This document shows positions 41,390 to 48,659 of a DNA stretch of 62,613 bases, in pieces. The DNA comes from Desertihabitans aurantiacus. Its GTDB lineage: Bacteria; Actinomycetota; Actinomycetes; Propionibacteriales; Propionibacteriaceae. Both the position numbers and the translations under genes were made by a program. Under the pieces are notes generated by a model, which saw only the letters and a list, made by a program, of their open reading frames with translations, did not search any database and was not told the DNA's origin. Position 1 is the stretch's first letter. Every line of letters begins with the position of its first letter. The stretch lies in assembly GCF_003344635.1 (NCBI RefSeq), contig NZ_QPKK01000002.1:1-62613 (forward strand). The letters are read 5' to 3'.

Positions 41390-41575
41390 CTAGTGCCGGT
41401 CGGGATAGGGGTCGTGCGTCGAGTCCCCGCCGCTGAGGGTCTCGTAGTAGCCGTTGCCACAGCTCGGGCAGGGCGGCAGGTGCTTGGTGGACGTCACCTG
41501 CAGCCGGTAGCCGCACTGGTTGCACTTGTACGTGCCGGCGGAGGCGTCGCTGCCGGCGGGGACGGGATCAGCCAT
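41390..41575 (-). CDS. Small zinc-ribbon protein
   Basis: This is a 61-residue protein with two CxxC knuckles, CNQCGYRLQ and PPCPSCGNGYY, which should bind one zinc ion. It ends in the acidic tail GGDSTHDPYPDRH. I recall similar small actinobacterial proteins of unknown function. It starts at ATG 41575 and lies 15 bp upstream of the PHP gene, so they may be co-transcribed. Confidence 0.82.
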   Translation of the reverse strand: MADPVPAGSDASAGTYKCNQCGYRLQVTSTKHLPPCPSCGNGYYETLSGGDSTHDPYPDRH

Positions 41576-41651
41576 GCCTGGTTGGTACCCACGCCGGCCC
41601 GGCTCACCTCACCGGTCGGAAGAACGACGACCGGCGGGCCCGGGCAGCCCG

Positions 41652-42566
41652 TCAGCCGGCCGCGGGTCGGCGCAGGGCGAGCAGGTCCATCGGGTCGGCG
41701 TCGTGCTCGGGCAGGCCTGCCACCAGGACCGGGAAGTGCGGATCGTCGGTGTGGCCCTCCAGCTCCACCCGGCGGACGCCCCTGGCCCCGAGCCGCAGCA
41801 ACGTGCGCGCCACGGCGGCCTCGAGCAGCGCCACCCCGTCCTCCTGGTCCGGGGCCGCGGTCTCGCTGACCGCCAGGGTGCGGCCCTCCCACTGCTGCGC
41901 TGAGACCAGGCAGAAGGCCAGCACCTCCTCGGGTGCCGCATCCTCGACGACCACCGTGGAGGTGTCCGCGTCGAGCCCGGCGCGATAGCGCTCCCACGCG
42001 TCCACGAGATGGTGCGGACGGACCGGCCCGACCGATGCGTGCGACCACTCGTCGTACTGCAGCCACGCCCGGCGGACGCCGGCCGGGTCGGCCTCTGCGA
42101 GGGTCAGGGCGGTGTGTCCTCCGGGCACGGGATGGGCATCGATCCACTGCTGCCAGGGCGTGGTCGTGGGGTCCGCCCACGGCTCGGGGTGGTGGCGCAC
42201 CACCTCACAGCCGAGCGCTTCGGCGAACAGCCGCCGCAACGGCTGGCTCGCCATCGCCCGCGCCTGCACCCGGTAGGGGCGCTCGAGCAGCTGGCAGGCC
42301 GCGCCGTACAGGCTCGTGCCGATCCCGGCCCGCCGGTGCGCGGGCGCGACCGCCACCTCGCAGAGGTAGCTCTCCGTCACCGGGTCGAGCTGCATGCTCG
42401 CCAGCCCCACGACCTCCCCGGCGCGTTCGGCCACCACCGTCCGACGCCACCGGGGGCCGTCGCCGTCGGGCCGCAGCGGCGGCAACCCGTCGGACGAGGC
42501 CTGGTCGGCGGGACGCGCAGGTCGGATCACGACATCGGAGGAATCACTCGAAGAATGCACCGTCAT
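41652..42566 (-). CDS. Large GNAT-like protein, probably two acetyltransferase modules
   Basis: This is a 304-residue protein. The first module is a clear GNAT domain: VVAERAGEVVGLASMQLDPV and EVAVAPAHRRAGIGTSLYGA, with the acetyl-CoA loop RRAGIG. The second half (from about residue 150) repeats the same general fold, with EEVLAFCLVSAQQWEGRTL and ELEGHTDDPHFPVL but no intact loop, as in mycothiol synthase and other tandem GNATs. ATG at 42566 borders the low-GC gap. The substrate is unknown. It is not close enough to MshD to be named so. Confidence 0.8.
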   Translation of the reverse strand: MTVHSSSDSSDVVIRPARPADQASSDGLPPLRPDGDGPRWRRTVVAERAGEVVGLASMQLDPVTESYLCEVAVAPAHRRAGIGTSLYGAACQLLERPYRVQARAMASQPLRRLFAEALGCEVVRHHPEPWADPTTTPWQQWIDAHPVPGGHTALTLAEADPAGVRRAWLQYDEWSHASVGPVRPHHLVDAWERYRAGLDADTSTVVVEDAAPEEVLAFCLVSAQQWEGRTLAVSETAAPDQEDGVALLEAAVARTLLRLGARGVRRVELEGHTDDPHFPVLVAGLPEHDADPMDLLALRRPAAG

Positions 42567-42800
42567 GTCCCCGACATTGACAGGTCGATATCGACGAGAT
42601 CAATAGCCCGCGGAAAGAAGTTGAGAATTCTGGACAAACCGCTACCAGGGGAACTCGGTATTCTCATCCTATAACGATCTCGCCCGCCCCGCCTCCGCTC
42701 GCACAAGATATCTCAGAATTGATGAGCCTTTTCCCGTGGCGGTGTTTCTCGCGATAGGATGTCGGAGAACACCCGGGGCGGCGCAGGCCTCCATCGACGA
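42567..42800. other. Low-GC intergenic patch with an inverted repeat
   Basis: This is the most A/T-rich stretch of the window, unlike the DNA on both sides. It contains TGAGAAT (42622-42628) and ATTCTCA (42660-42666) as inverted arms 31 bases apart, and the sites GATATC and GAATTC. No gene is seen. It could be an inserted sequence end, an attachment site or a promoter-rich segment for the adjacent GNAT gene. Confidence 0.45.
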
Positions 42801-42814
42801 CGACGCAGAGGCGC

Positions 42815-42952
42815 TCAGTCCAGACGCACCCGGACGAACCGCCGCGGGTGCCGGCGTCGTCCGCCGGACTCGGCGGTGTCGGCCCGGACCTCGACCACGA
42901 CGACCGGGTCGGCGTGGGTGATGGTGACCGGGTCACCGCCGAAGGGGCGGCG
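42815..42952 (-). pseudogene. C-terminal remnant resembling an ATP-dependent DNA ligase
   Basis: A 45-residue frame reads RRPFGGDPVTITHADPVVVV, then EVRADTAESGGRRRHPRRFV and RVRLD before the stop. This matches the last oligonucleotide-binding strands of actinobacterial ATP-dependent ligases (LigC/LigD-like), where EVxADTA and RHPxRFVRxR are conserved. Nothing resembling the nucleotidyltransferase domain is found upstream, so only the tail is left. Confidence 0.5.
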
Positions 42953-43134
42953 CTAGCTGGTCCGGCCGCGGGTGCGGAACCGTCGGCGGGCCCAGCGGCG
43001 GGCCGATGACCGCGCCAGGGCACCGCGAGCGAGGCCAGCGCGCCACCGAGCACAGACGCGATGACCCCCGCGTCACCACCAGCGACGTGTCCTTGTCGGC
43101 GCGCTCGCGGTCGAGGCCGATCGAAGTCGGTCAC
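42953..43134 (-). pseudogene. Decayed small membrane protein gene
   Basis: Pieces in three frames line up: DRERADKDTSLVVT, then GVIASVLGGALASLAV (a membrane segment), then ARRWARRRFRTRGRTS before TAG. A start GTG at 43134 gives MTDFDR. At least two frame changes separate the parts. It looks like a small one-helix protein of about 60 residues. I cannot name the family. It abuts the ligase remnant in the same frame after the TAG. Confidence 0.4.
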
Positions 43135-43149
43135 CCTCCGGTGCTAGCC

Positions 43150-43178
43150 GCCCGCCGCGGACCCAGACCGCGGCGGGC
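43150..43178. terminator. Terminator hairpin after the aldo/keto reductase gene
   Basis: GCCCGCCGCGG and CCGCGGCGGGC form a perfect 11-bp stem with a 7-base loop, starting nine bases after the reductase stop on the minus strand. No U-tract follows. It also separates the chromosome-like right part from the decayed segment. Confidence 0.65.
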
Positions 43179-43186
43179 GACCGGGC

Positions 43187-44170
43187 TCACCAGGCGTAGT
43201 CCTCCGGGGCCGGCTTGTGGCCGGGGAAGAGCTCGTCGAGCCGCTCCAGGGTGGACGCGTCGAGGCTGACCTCGACCGCTGCGAGTGCGCCGTCGAGCTG
43301 CTCCGGCGTGCGGGGGCCGATGATCGGCGCGGTGACGACCGGCTGGTGCAGCAGCCAGGCCAGGGCCAGCACCGCCGGCTCCAGGCCGAGGTCGTCGGCC
43401 AGCTGCTCGTAGGCCTCGATCGCGGGCCGGTTCGCCTCCAGCGACTCCTTGGCCCGACCCTCCAGCCGGCGCTGGCCCTCGTTCTCCTTGCGGACCACAC
43501 CACCCAGCAGACCGCCCTGCAGCGGCGACCACGGGATGACGCCGAGCCCGTGGTACTCCGCGGCGGGCAGCACCTCCAGCTCGACCTCGCGCTTGAGCAG
43601 GTTGTAGATCGACTGCTCGCTGACCAGCCCGTTGAACGAGCGCATCTCGGCCGCGGCCTGCGCCTGGGCGATGTGCCAGCCGGCGAAGTTCGAGCTGCCG
43701 ACGTAGAGGATCTTGCCCTGCTGGACGGCGACCTCCATCGCCTGCCAGATCTCCTCCCACGGCGTGTCCCGGTCGACGTGGTGCATCTGGTAGAGGTCGA
43801 TGTAGTCGGTCTGCAGCCGCTTCAGGCTGGCGTCCAGGGCCCGGCGGATGTTCAGCGCCGACAGCTTGCCCTGGTTGGGCCAGGGGCGGTCGGGGTCGGA
43901 CATGTCGCCGTAGACCTTGGTGGCCAGCACCGTGCGCTCACGGCGTCCGCCGCCCTTGGCGAACCACTCGCCGATGATCTCCTCGGTGAGCCCGAGGCGG
44001 ATCTGGCGGCCGTAGCCGTTGGCGGTGTCGAAGAAGTTGATCCCGACCTCGTGGGCGGAGTCCATGATCTGGTGGGCGGTCTGGGTGTCGGTGGCGGGCC
44101 CGAAGTTCATCGTCCCCAGGCAGAGGCGGGAGACGGAGAGCCCGGTGCGTCCGAGATGGGTGTAGTCCAT
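43187..44170 (-). CDS. Aldo/keto reductase
   Basis: This is a 327-residue NADPH-dependent reductase of the AKR superfamily, close to the YajO/Kv-beta-like group. The catalytic tetrad is seen in INFFDTANGYG (Asp, Tyr), VLATKVYG (Lys) and DYIDLYQMHHVD (His). The cofactor region IIGPRTPEQLDGALAAVEVS is typical. ATG at 44170 lies six bases after CAGAGT, a leaderless layout. It is divergent from the ArsR operon, with 86 bp between containing two palindromes. It reduces aldehydes or ketones; the physiological substrate is unknown. Confidence 0.93.
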   Translation of the reverse strand: MDYTHLGRTGLSVSRLCLGTMNFGPATDTQTAHQIMDSAHEVGINFFDTANGYGRQIRLGLTEEIIGEWFAKGGGRRERTVLATKVYGDMSDPDRPWPNQGKLSALNIRRALDASLKRLQTDYIDLYQMHHVDRDTPWEEIWQAMEVAVQQGKILYVGSSNFAGWHIAQAQAAAEMRSFNGLVSEQSIYNLLKREVELEVLPAAEYHGLGVIPWSPLQGGLLGGVVRKENEGQRRLEGRAKESLEANRPAIEAYEQLADDLGLEPAVLALAWLLHQPVVTAPIIGPRTPEQLDGALAAVEVSLDASTLERLDELFPGHKPAPEDYAW

Positions 44171-44220
44171 GGCCCCACTCTGCCCGGCGCCTCCCCGCCA
44201 CCATCTCCCGGGTCGAGGGT

Positions 44221-44256
44221 TGACCGGCGTCCGGTCAGCGGCGATAGCATCGCCGC
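44221..44256. promoter_or_regulatory. Two adjacent palindromes at the ArsR operon start
   Basis: TGACCGGCGTCCGGTCA (44221-44237) and GCGGCGATAGCATCGCCGC (44238-44256) are perfect inverted repeats placed end to end. The second touches the GTG start codon. A TTGACC box (44220) and TAGCAT box (44245-44250), 19 bases apart and six bases before GTG, suggest a leaderless promoter covered by both repeats. They are likely operators for the ArsR protein, perhaps also affecting the divergent reductase. Confidence 0.6.
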
Positions 44257-44628
44257 GTGACGATGGGAACGACGACCGACGATGCCGCCCTGGTCGACGA
44301 GCGGGCGGCGCTCACGGCAGCCGCCTGCCTCTTCCGGGCCCTCGGCGACCCGGCCCGGTTGGCGATCCTGCGCCACCTGCTGCTCGGCGGGCACCGGGTG
44401 GTCGACCTCACCGCCCACCTCGGGCTGGCCCAGTCGACGGTGTCGGCGCACCTGGCCTGCCTGCGCGACTGCGGGCTGGTCAGCGCGCGTCCGCAGGGAC
44501 GGGCCTCGGTGCACGAGCTGACCCAGCCTGAGCTGGTGCTGGAGACGCTGCGGGGCGCCGAGCGGCTGCTGGCCGCCACCGGTGACGCCGTCACCCTCTG
44601 CCCGGTCACCGGCGAGGACGTCCGGTGA
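44257..44628 (+). CDS. ArsR family metal-sensing repressor
   Basis: This is a 123-residue winged-helix repressor. LFRALGDPARLAILRHLLLG and LTAHLGLAQSTVSAHLACLR form the HTH. C-terminal VTLCPVTGEDV places a Cys near the end and an N-terminal Cys lies in AAACLF, giving possible metal ligands of the CmtR/KmtR or zinc type. The GTG start immediately follows a palindrome. Its stop overlaps the start of the first cation transporter (GTGA). It presumably represses the operon until metal binds. Confidence 0.92.
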   Translation: MTMGTTTDDAALVDERAALTAAACLFRALGDPARLAILRHLLLGGHRVVDLTAHLGLAQSTVSAHLACLRDCGLVSARPQGRASVHELTQPELVLETLRGAERLLAATGDAVTLCPVTGEDVR

Positions 44629-45365
44629 GCGCCCCGGCGACGCCACGCCCTACCGGCTGGGTCGCCGACCCCGCGCTGCGTCGCCGGCTCGGACGCCGCG
44701 CCCAGCTGCTCGCCGGTGCGTCGGTGGTCTACAACGTCGTCGAGGCCGTGGTCGCCATCAGCAGCGGGATGGTCGCCGGCTCGGTCGCCCTGGTCGCCTT
44801 CGGCCTGGACTCCACCGTCGAGGTCGCCAGCGGCCTCATCATCCTGTGGCTGTTCCGCCACCGGTGGCCGGAGGCGCGGGAGCGGCTGGCGCTGCGGCTG
44901 CTGGCGGTCTCGTTCTTCGCACTCGCTCTCTGGGTCGGGGTGGAGTCGGTGCGGACGCTCCTCACCGGCAGCGATCCCGAGGCCTCGCCGGTGGGCATCG
45001 GGCTGGCCGTCGCCTCGCTCGTCGTGATGCCGCTGCTCTCCTGGGCGCAGCGCCGCACCGGCCGGGCGCTCGGGTCGAACGCGGTGGTCGCCGACGGCAC
45101 CCAGACCCTGCTCTGCACCTACCTGTCCGCCGTGCTGCTGGTCGGGCTGCTGCTCAACGCCACCCTGGGCTGGTCCTGGGCCGACCCGCTCGCGGGGCTG
45201 GTGATCGCCGGAGTCGCGGTGCGGGAGGGCTACCAGGCCTGGCGGGGCGAGGGCTGCTGCGGCTCCGTCGGGGGCCGCGACGACGAGGACGCGTGCGGGT
45301 GCGGCGACGGCTGCACCGCCGCTTGCTGCCGACCGGCCGCCGCCCCAGCGGACCGGGTGGGCTGA
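44625..45365 (+). CDS. Cation efflux (CDF-like) membrane protein with Cys-rich tail
   Basis: This is a 246-residue protein with about six membrane segments (for example ALWVGVESVRTLLTGS and LSAVLLVGLLLNATLGW). The region VALVAFGLDSTVEVASGLII replaces the usual SDAxHxxxD metal motif of CDF proteins with GLDSTVE, so metal ligands differ from classical transporters. The tail GEGCCGSVGGRDDEDACGCG and GCTAACC is rich in Cys and should bind soft metal. It is coupled to ArsR by GTGA and to the next transporter by TGATG. It probably exports zinc, cadmium, nickel or cobalt; the metal is undetermined. Confidence 0.85.
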   Translation: MSAPATPRPTGWVADPALRRRLGRRAQLLAGASVVYNVVEAVVAISSGMVAGSVALVAFGLDSTVEVASGLIILWLFRHRWPEARERLALRLLAVSFFALALWVGVESVRTLLTGSDPEASPVGIGLAVASLVVMPLLSWAQRRTGRALGSNAVVADGTQTLLCTYLSAVLLVGLLLNATLGWSWADPLAGLVIAGVAVREGYQAWRGEGCCGSVGGRDDEDACGCGDGCTAACCRPAAAPADRVG

Positions 45366-46264
45366 TGGGCGCCGGGCACAGCCACGGCCACGCCGGCGCC
45401 AAGCACCGCTGGCGACTGGCGGTCGCCTTCGGCCTGGTGGCCGTCTTCTTCCTCGTCGAGCTCGTCGCCGGGCTGGTGTCGGGCTCGCTGGCACTGCTCT
45501 CCGACGCCGGGCACATGGCCGCCGACGTGGTCGCGCTCGGCGCGGCGCTGGTCGCCACCCGGGTGGCGGCCCGGCCCGACACCACCGGGCGCCGCACCTT
45601 CGGCTCCTACCGCGCCGAGGTGTTCGCCTCCGGGCTGGCGGTGCTGCTCATGCTCGGCGTCGCGGCGTACGTGGTGGTGGAGGCGGTCGGCCGCTGGGGC
45701 TCGCAGGTCGAGCCGCAGACGGGGGCGATGGTCGTCGTCGGCGTCCTCGGGCTGGCGGTCAACGTGGCGGCGCTGGTGCTGCTGCGCGGCGGTGCCCGGG
45801 AGAGCCTCAACGTCCGTGGTGCCTACCTGGAGGTGCTGGCCGACACCGCCGGCTCGGTCGGGGTGGTGCTGGCCGGCGTCCTGGTGGCGACCACCGGGCA
45901 GCCGCTGTGGGACACCGGGGTGGCGCTGGCCATCGGCGCCTTCGTGGCCGTCCGGGCCGGGCTGCTGGGACGTCAGGTGCTCGCGGTGCTCGGCCAGCAC
46001 GCCCCCGAGGGTGTCGACCCCGAGCGGGTGGCGGCCGACCTGGAGGCGATCGACGGTGTCCTGGAGGTGCACGACCTGCACCTGTGGACCCTCACCTCCG
46101 GCATGCACGTCGCCACCGCGCACCTGGTGACGGCCGAGGAGGAGGCGGTGCACCCGGTGCTCGACCGGGCCGGGGCCCTGCTGCGTGAACGGCACGGGCT
46201 GGCGCACGCGACCCTGCAGGTGGAGCCGCGCACGCACCGCACCTGCGCCGAGATCGACTGGTAG
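45365..46264 (+). CDS. CDF family zinc/cadmium exporter (CzcD/ZitB-like)
   Basis: This is a 299-residue membrane exporter that exchanges cytoplasmic metal for protons. GHSHGHAGAKH is the His-rich N-terminus. Segment 2 has LLSDAGHMAADVVALGAALV with the zinc ligands His and Asp. Segment 5 has YLEVLADTAGSVGVVLAGVL, where Glu stands for the usual His. The C-terminal domain LEVHDLHLWTLTSGMHVATA matches the cytoplasmic dimerisation fold. It overlaps the upstream gene by one base. It is convergent with add, with four bases between. Confidence 0.92.
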   Translation: MGAGHSHGHAGAKHRWRLAVAFGLVAVFFLVELVAGLVSGSLALLSDAGHMAADVVALGAALVATRVAARPDTTGRRTFGSYRAEVFASGLAVLLMLGVAAYVVVEAVGRWGSQVEPQTGAMVVVGVLGLAVNVAALVLLRGGARESLNVRGAYLEVLADTAGSVGVVLAGVLVATTGQPLWDTGVALAIGAFVAVRAGLLGRQVLAVLGQHAPEGVDPERVAADLEAIDGVLEVHDLHLWTLTSGMHVATAHLVTAEEEAVHPVLDRAGALLRERHGLAHATLQVEPRTHRTCAEIDW

Positions 46265-46268
46265 CCGC

Positions 46269-47351
46269 TCAGCCCCCCAGCCCGGGCAGCAGGACGTCCT
46301 CCCGCAGCCGGTCACGCTCCGGCTTGGGCAGGAAGGACGCCTCCAGCGCGGTCAGCTGCAGCCGGCGGAGCCGGTCGAGGTCCCAGCCGAAGGCCTCCAC
46401 GCACAGCGCCAGCTCGCGGCTCAGCGTGGTGCGGCTCATCAGCCGGTTGTCGCAGCTGATCGTCACCGCGAAGCCGAGGTCGACCAGCCGGCCCACCGGG
46501 TGCTCGGCGATGCTGGCCGCGATCCCGGTCTGGAGGTTGGACGACGGGCACACCTCCAGCGGCAGCTGCAGGTCGCGCACCAGCGCGGCCAGCGTGCCGA
46601 GCCCGCCGTCGGCGGCCACGTCCTCCAGGACCCGGACGCCGTGGCCGAGCCGCTGCGCCCCGGCCAGGTGGACCGCCTCCCACACCGACTCCGGTCCGGC
46701 GGCCTCCCCGGCGTGGACGGTCACCCGGGCGTTGGCGCTCTTGAGCAGCTCGAAGGCCTCCAGGTGGCGTGACGGCGGGAACCCGTCCTCGGCGCCGGCG
46801 ATGTCGTAGCCGGCGACCGAGTCGTCGCGGTACTCCACCGCCAGCCGCGCGATCTCGGCCGACCGGTCGGCGTGGCGCATCCCGGTGACGATCTGGCGGG
46901 CCACGATGGTCCGGCCCTGCGCCGCCGCCTCCGCGACCCCCTCGGCCAGGCCGTCGCGGACGGCCTCGACCGCGTGCGCCGGCGTCAACCCCTGCTGGCT
47001 GTGCTGCTCGGGCGCCCAGCGCGCCTCGGCGTAGACCACCCCGTCGGCGGCCTGGTCGAGCACCCACTCCCGGGCCACCCGGCGCAGCGCCGAGGGCGTC
47101 TGCGTCACCGCGATGGTGTGGTCGAAGGTCTCCAGGTAGCGCACCAGCGAGCCGGAGTCGGCGGCCTCGAAGAACCAGTCGGCCAGGGCCTCGGGACTCT
47201 CGGCCGGCAGGGTGTGGCCGATCTCGGCGGCCAGCTCGAGCACGGTGGCCGGCCGCAGCCCACCGTCGAGGTGGTCGTGCAGGGCGACCTTGGGCAGGGC
47301 CCGGATCTGCTCGGGGGTGGGCGGGATCAGCGGGTCAGCGGCGTTCGGCAC
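46269..47351 (-). CDS. add: Adenosine deaminase
   Basis: This is a 360-residue zinc enzyme that converts adenosine to inosine. Motifs are VALHDHLDGG (His25, His27 zinc ligands), RVTVHAGEAAGPESVW (zinc His and catalytic Glu), RLGHGVRV, CPSSNLQTG and TISCDNRLMS (catalytic-site Asp). GTG at 47351 follows TAGGCT by seven bases, so it probably has its own leaderless promoter, although it lies 27 bp after the GAF-ANTAR gene on the same strand. It completes the nucleoside-salvage group with cdd and the bmp importer. Confidence 0.95.
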   Translation of the reverse strand: MPNAADPLIPPTPEQIRALPKVALHDHLDGGLRPATVLELAAEIGHTLPAESPEALADWFFEAADSGSLVRYLETFDHTIAVTQTPSALRRVAREWVLDQAADGVVYAEARWAPEQHSQQGLTPAHAVEAVRDGLAEGVAEAAAQGRTIVARQIVTGMRHADRSAEIARLAVEYRDDSVAGYDIAGAEDGFPPSRHLEAFELLKSANARVTVHAGEAAGPESVWEAVHLAGAQRLGHGVRVLEDVAADGGLGTLAALVRDLQLPLEVCPSSNLQTGIAASIAEHPVGRLVDLGFAVTISCDNRLMSRTTLSRELALCVEAFGWDLDRLRRLQLTALEASFLPKPERDRLREDVLLPGLGG

Positions 47352-47378
47352 GGCGGGCAGCCTAGTGCCACCGACCGG

Positions 47379-48125
47379 TCAGGACTCCATCAGATGGCCG
47401 GTCCGCACCAGCTCCTCGGCGACCTCGCGGAGCTTGACGTTGCGCTGCTGGCTCACCCGCGACAGCACCCGGAAGGCCACCGCCGCCTCGATCTGGAACC
47501 GCTCCATGAGGATGCCCTTGGCCTGCCCGATGAGGTCGCGGCTGGCGATCGCCCGGCCGAGCTGGTCGGCCTTCTGGGCGTTGGCGAAGGCCACCGCGGC
47601 ATGGGTGGCGAACAGCAGCCCGATCTGCTCAGACTCGTCGTCGAAGGCGCGAGCACGGCGCGAGTAGAGGTTGAGGGCGCCGAGGTTGTCCCCCTCGACG
47701 TAGAGCTGGAAGGCCAGCATGCCCCTGGCGCCCAGCTCGAGCGCCCGGCGGCTGAACCGGGGCCACCGCTGCTCGGCGGCCATGTCGTCGACCCGGACGG
47801 TCTGCTGCTCGAAGGCCGCGTCCAGGCAGGGGCCCTCGCCCAGCTCGCTCTGCACGGCGTCGACCTGGTTGGGCAGCGCACTGGTGCCGTGGTAGCTGGA
47901 GACCTCGCGGCGCGCGAGCACCACGCTGATGGAGCCCTCGTCGGTGCCCGGGATCAGCGCCACCGCCGAGCGCACCAGCTCATCGAGCATGGTCTCGGTG
48001 TCGTCCTCGCTCTGCAGCTGCCGAGCCAGCGTCCCGAGGCTCTCGGCCAGCGCCTGGTCGGGGACGTCGCCGGCGCTCTCGGCCGACGGCTTCCCGCGCG
48101 CGCTGTCGTGGCTGTCGTCCCTCAC
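47379..48125 (-). CDS. GAF and ANTAR domain RNA-binding antiterminator-like regulator
   Basis: This is a 248-residue cytoplasmic regulator. An N-terminal GAF sensor (about residues 30-165) contains EGSISVVLARREVSSYHGTS and ELGEGPCLDAAFEQQTVRVD. The C-terminal ANTAR domain has ASRDLIGQAKGILMERFQIE and AAVAFRVLSRVSQQRNVKLR. ANTAR proteins bind paired RNA hairpins and stop transcription termination. GTG at 48125 follows GAGGGAG by five bases; an ATG at 48158 is possible. It lies among the nucleoside-salvage genes, so these are candidate targets, but no paired hairpin was identified. Confidence 0.9.
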   Translation of the reverse strand: MRDDSHDSARGKPSAESAGDVPDQALAESLGTLARQLQSEDDTETMLDELVRSAVALIPGTDEGSISVVLARREVSSYHGTSALPNQVDAVQSELGEGPCLDAAFEQQTVRVDDMAAEQRWPRFSRRALELGARGMLAFQLYVEGDNLGALNLYSRRARAFDDESEQIGLLFATHAAVAFANAQKADQLGRAIASRDLIGQAKGILMERFQIEAAVAFRVLSRVSQQRNVKLREVAEELVRTGHLMES

Positions 48126-48239
48126 CTCGGCTCCCTCGGTCGGCGATGGCCGCCGCAACGGCCCGAGGGCACGCTAGCAAGGGGCGGCCGCCGCCGCCCA
48201 GTCAGCGTGAGCAGGGCCGCGGGCGCACCCGCAGGTGCT

Positions 48240-48659
48240 TCAGCCGCCCCGGACCGCGTCGAGGTCGGTGACGTCGAAGGCGTCGGGCAGCACCTCGCGC
48301 ATCGTGCGGATGCCGCGGGCGGTGTCGACCAGCAGGTCGGGACCGCCGTTCTCCCACAGCAGCTGACGGCAGCGACCACACGGCATCAGCACCTCACCCC
48401 GGGCGTCCACGCAGCTGAAGGCGACCAGTCGTCCACCACCGCCGGCGTGCAGCGCGGAGACGACCCCGCACTCGGCGCACAGCGTCACCCCGTAGCCGGC
48501 GTTCTCGACGTTGCAACCGACCACCACCCGGCCGTCGTCGACCAGCGCGGCCGCACCCACCGGGAACCGCGAGTACGGCACGTAGGCGTGCTCGGAGACG
48601 GCCCGAGCGGCCTCGCGCAGCGCGGCCCAGTCGACGTCGGCCGGCTCAGGGCTTGTCAT
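48240..48659 (-). CDS. cdd: Cytidine deaminase
   Basis: This is a 139-residue zinc enzyme that converts cytidine and deoxycytidine to uridine forms. VPYSRFPVGAAALVDDGRVV, NVENAGYGVTLCAECGVVSA (zinc Cys and catalytic Glu) and VLMPCGRCRQLLWE (two zinc Cys) are the family signatures. The start at 48659 overlaps the end of the upstream permease by 14 bases, so it is co-transcribed with the nucleoside importer. A weak hairpin (48219-48232) after the stop may end the transcript. Confidence 0.95.
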   Translation of the reverse strand: MTSPEPADVDWAALREAARAVSEHAYVPYSRFPVGAAALVDDGRVVVGCNVENAGYGVTLCAECGVVSALHAGGGGRLVAFSCVDARGEVLMPCGRCRQLLWENGGPDLLVDTARGIRTMREVLPDAFDVTDLDAVRGG

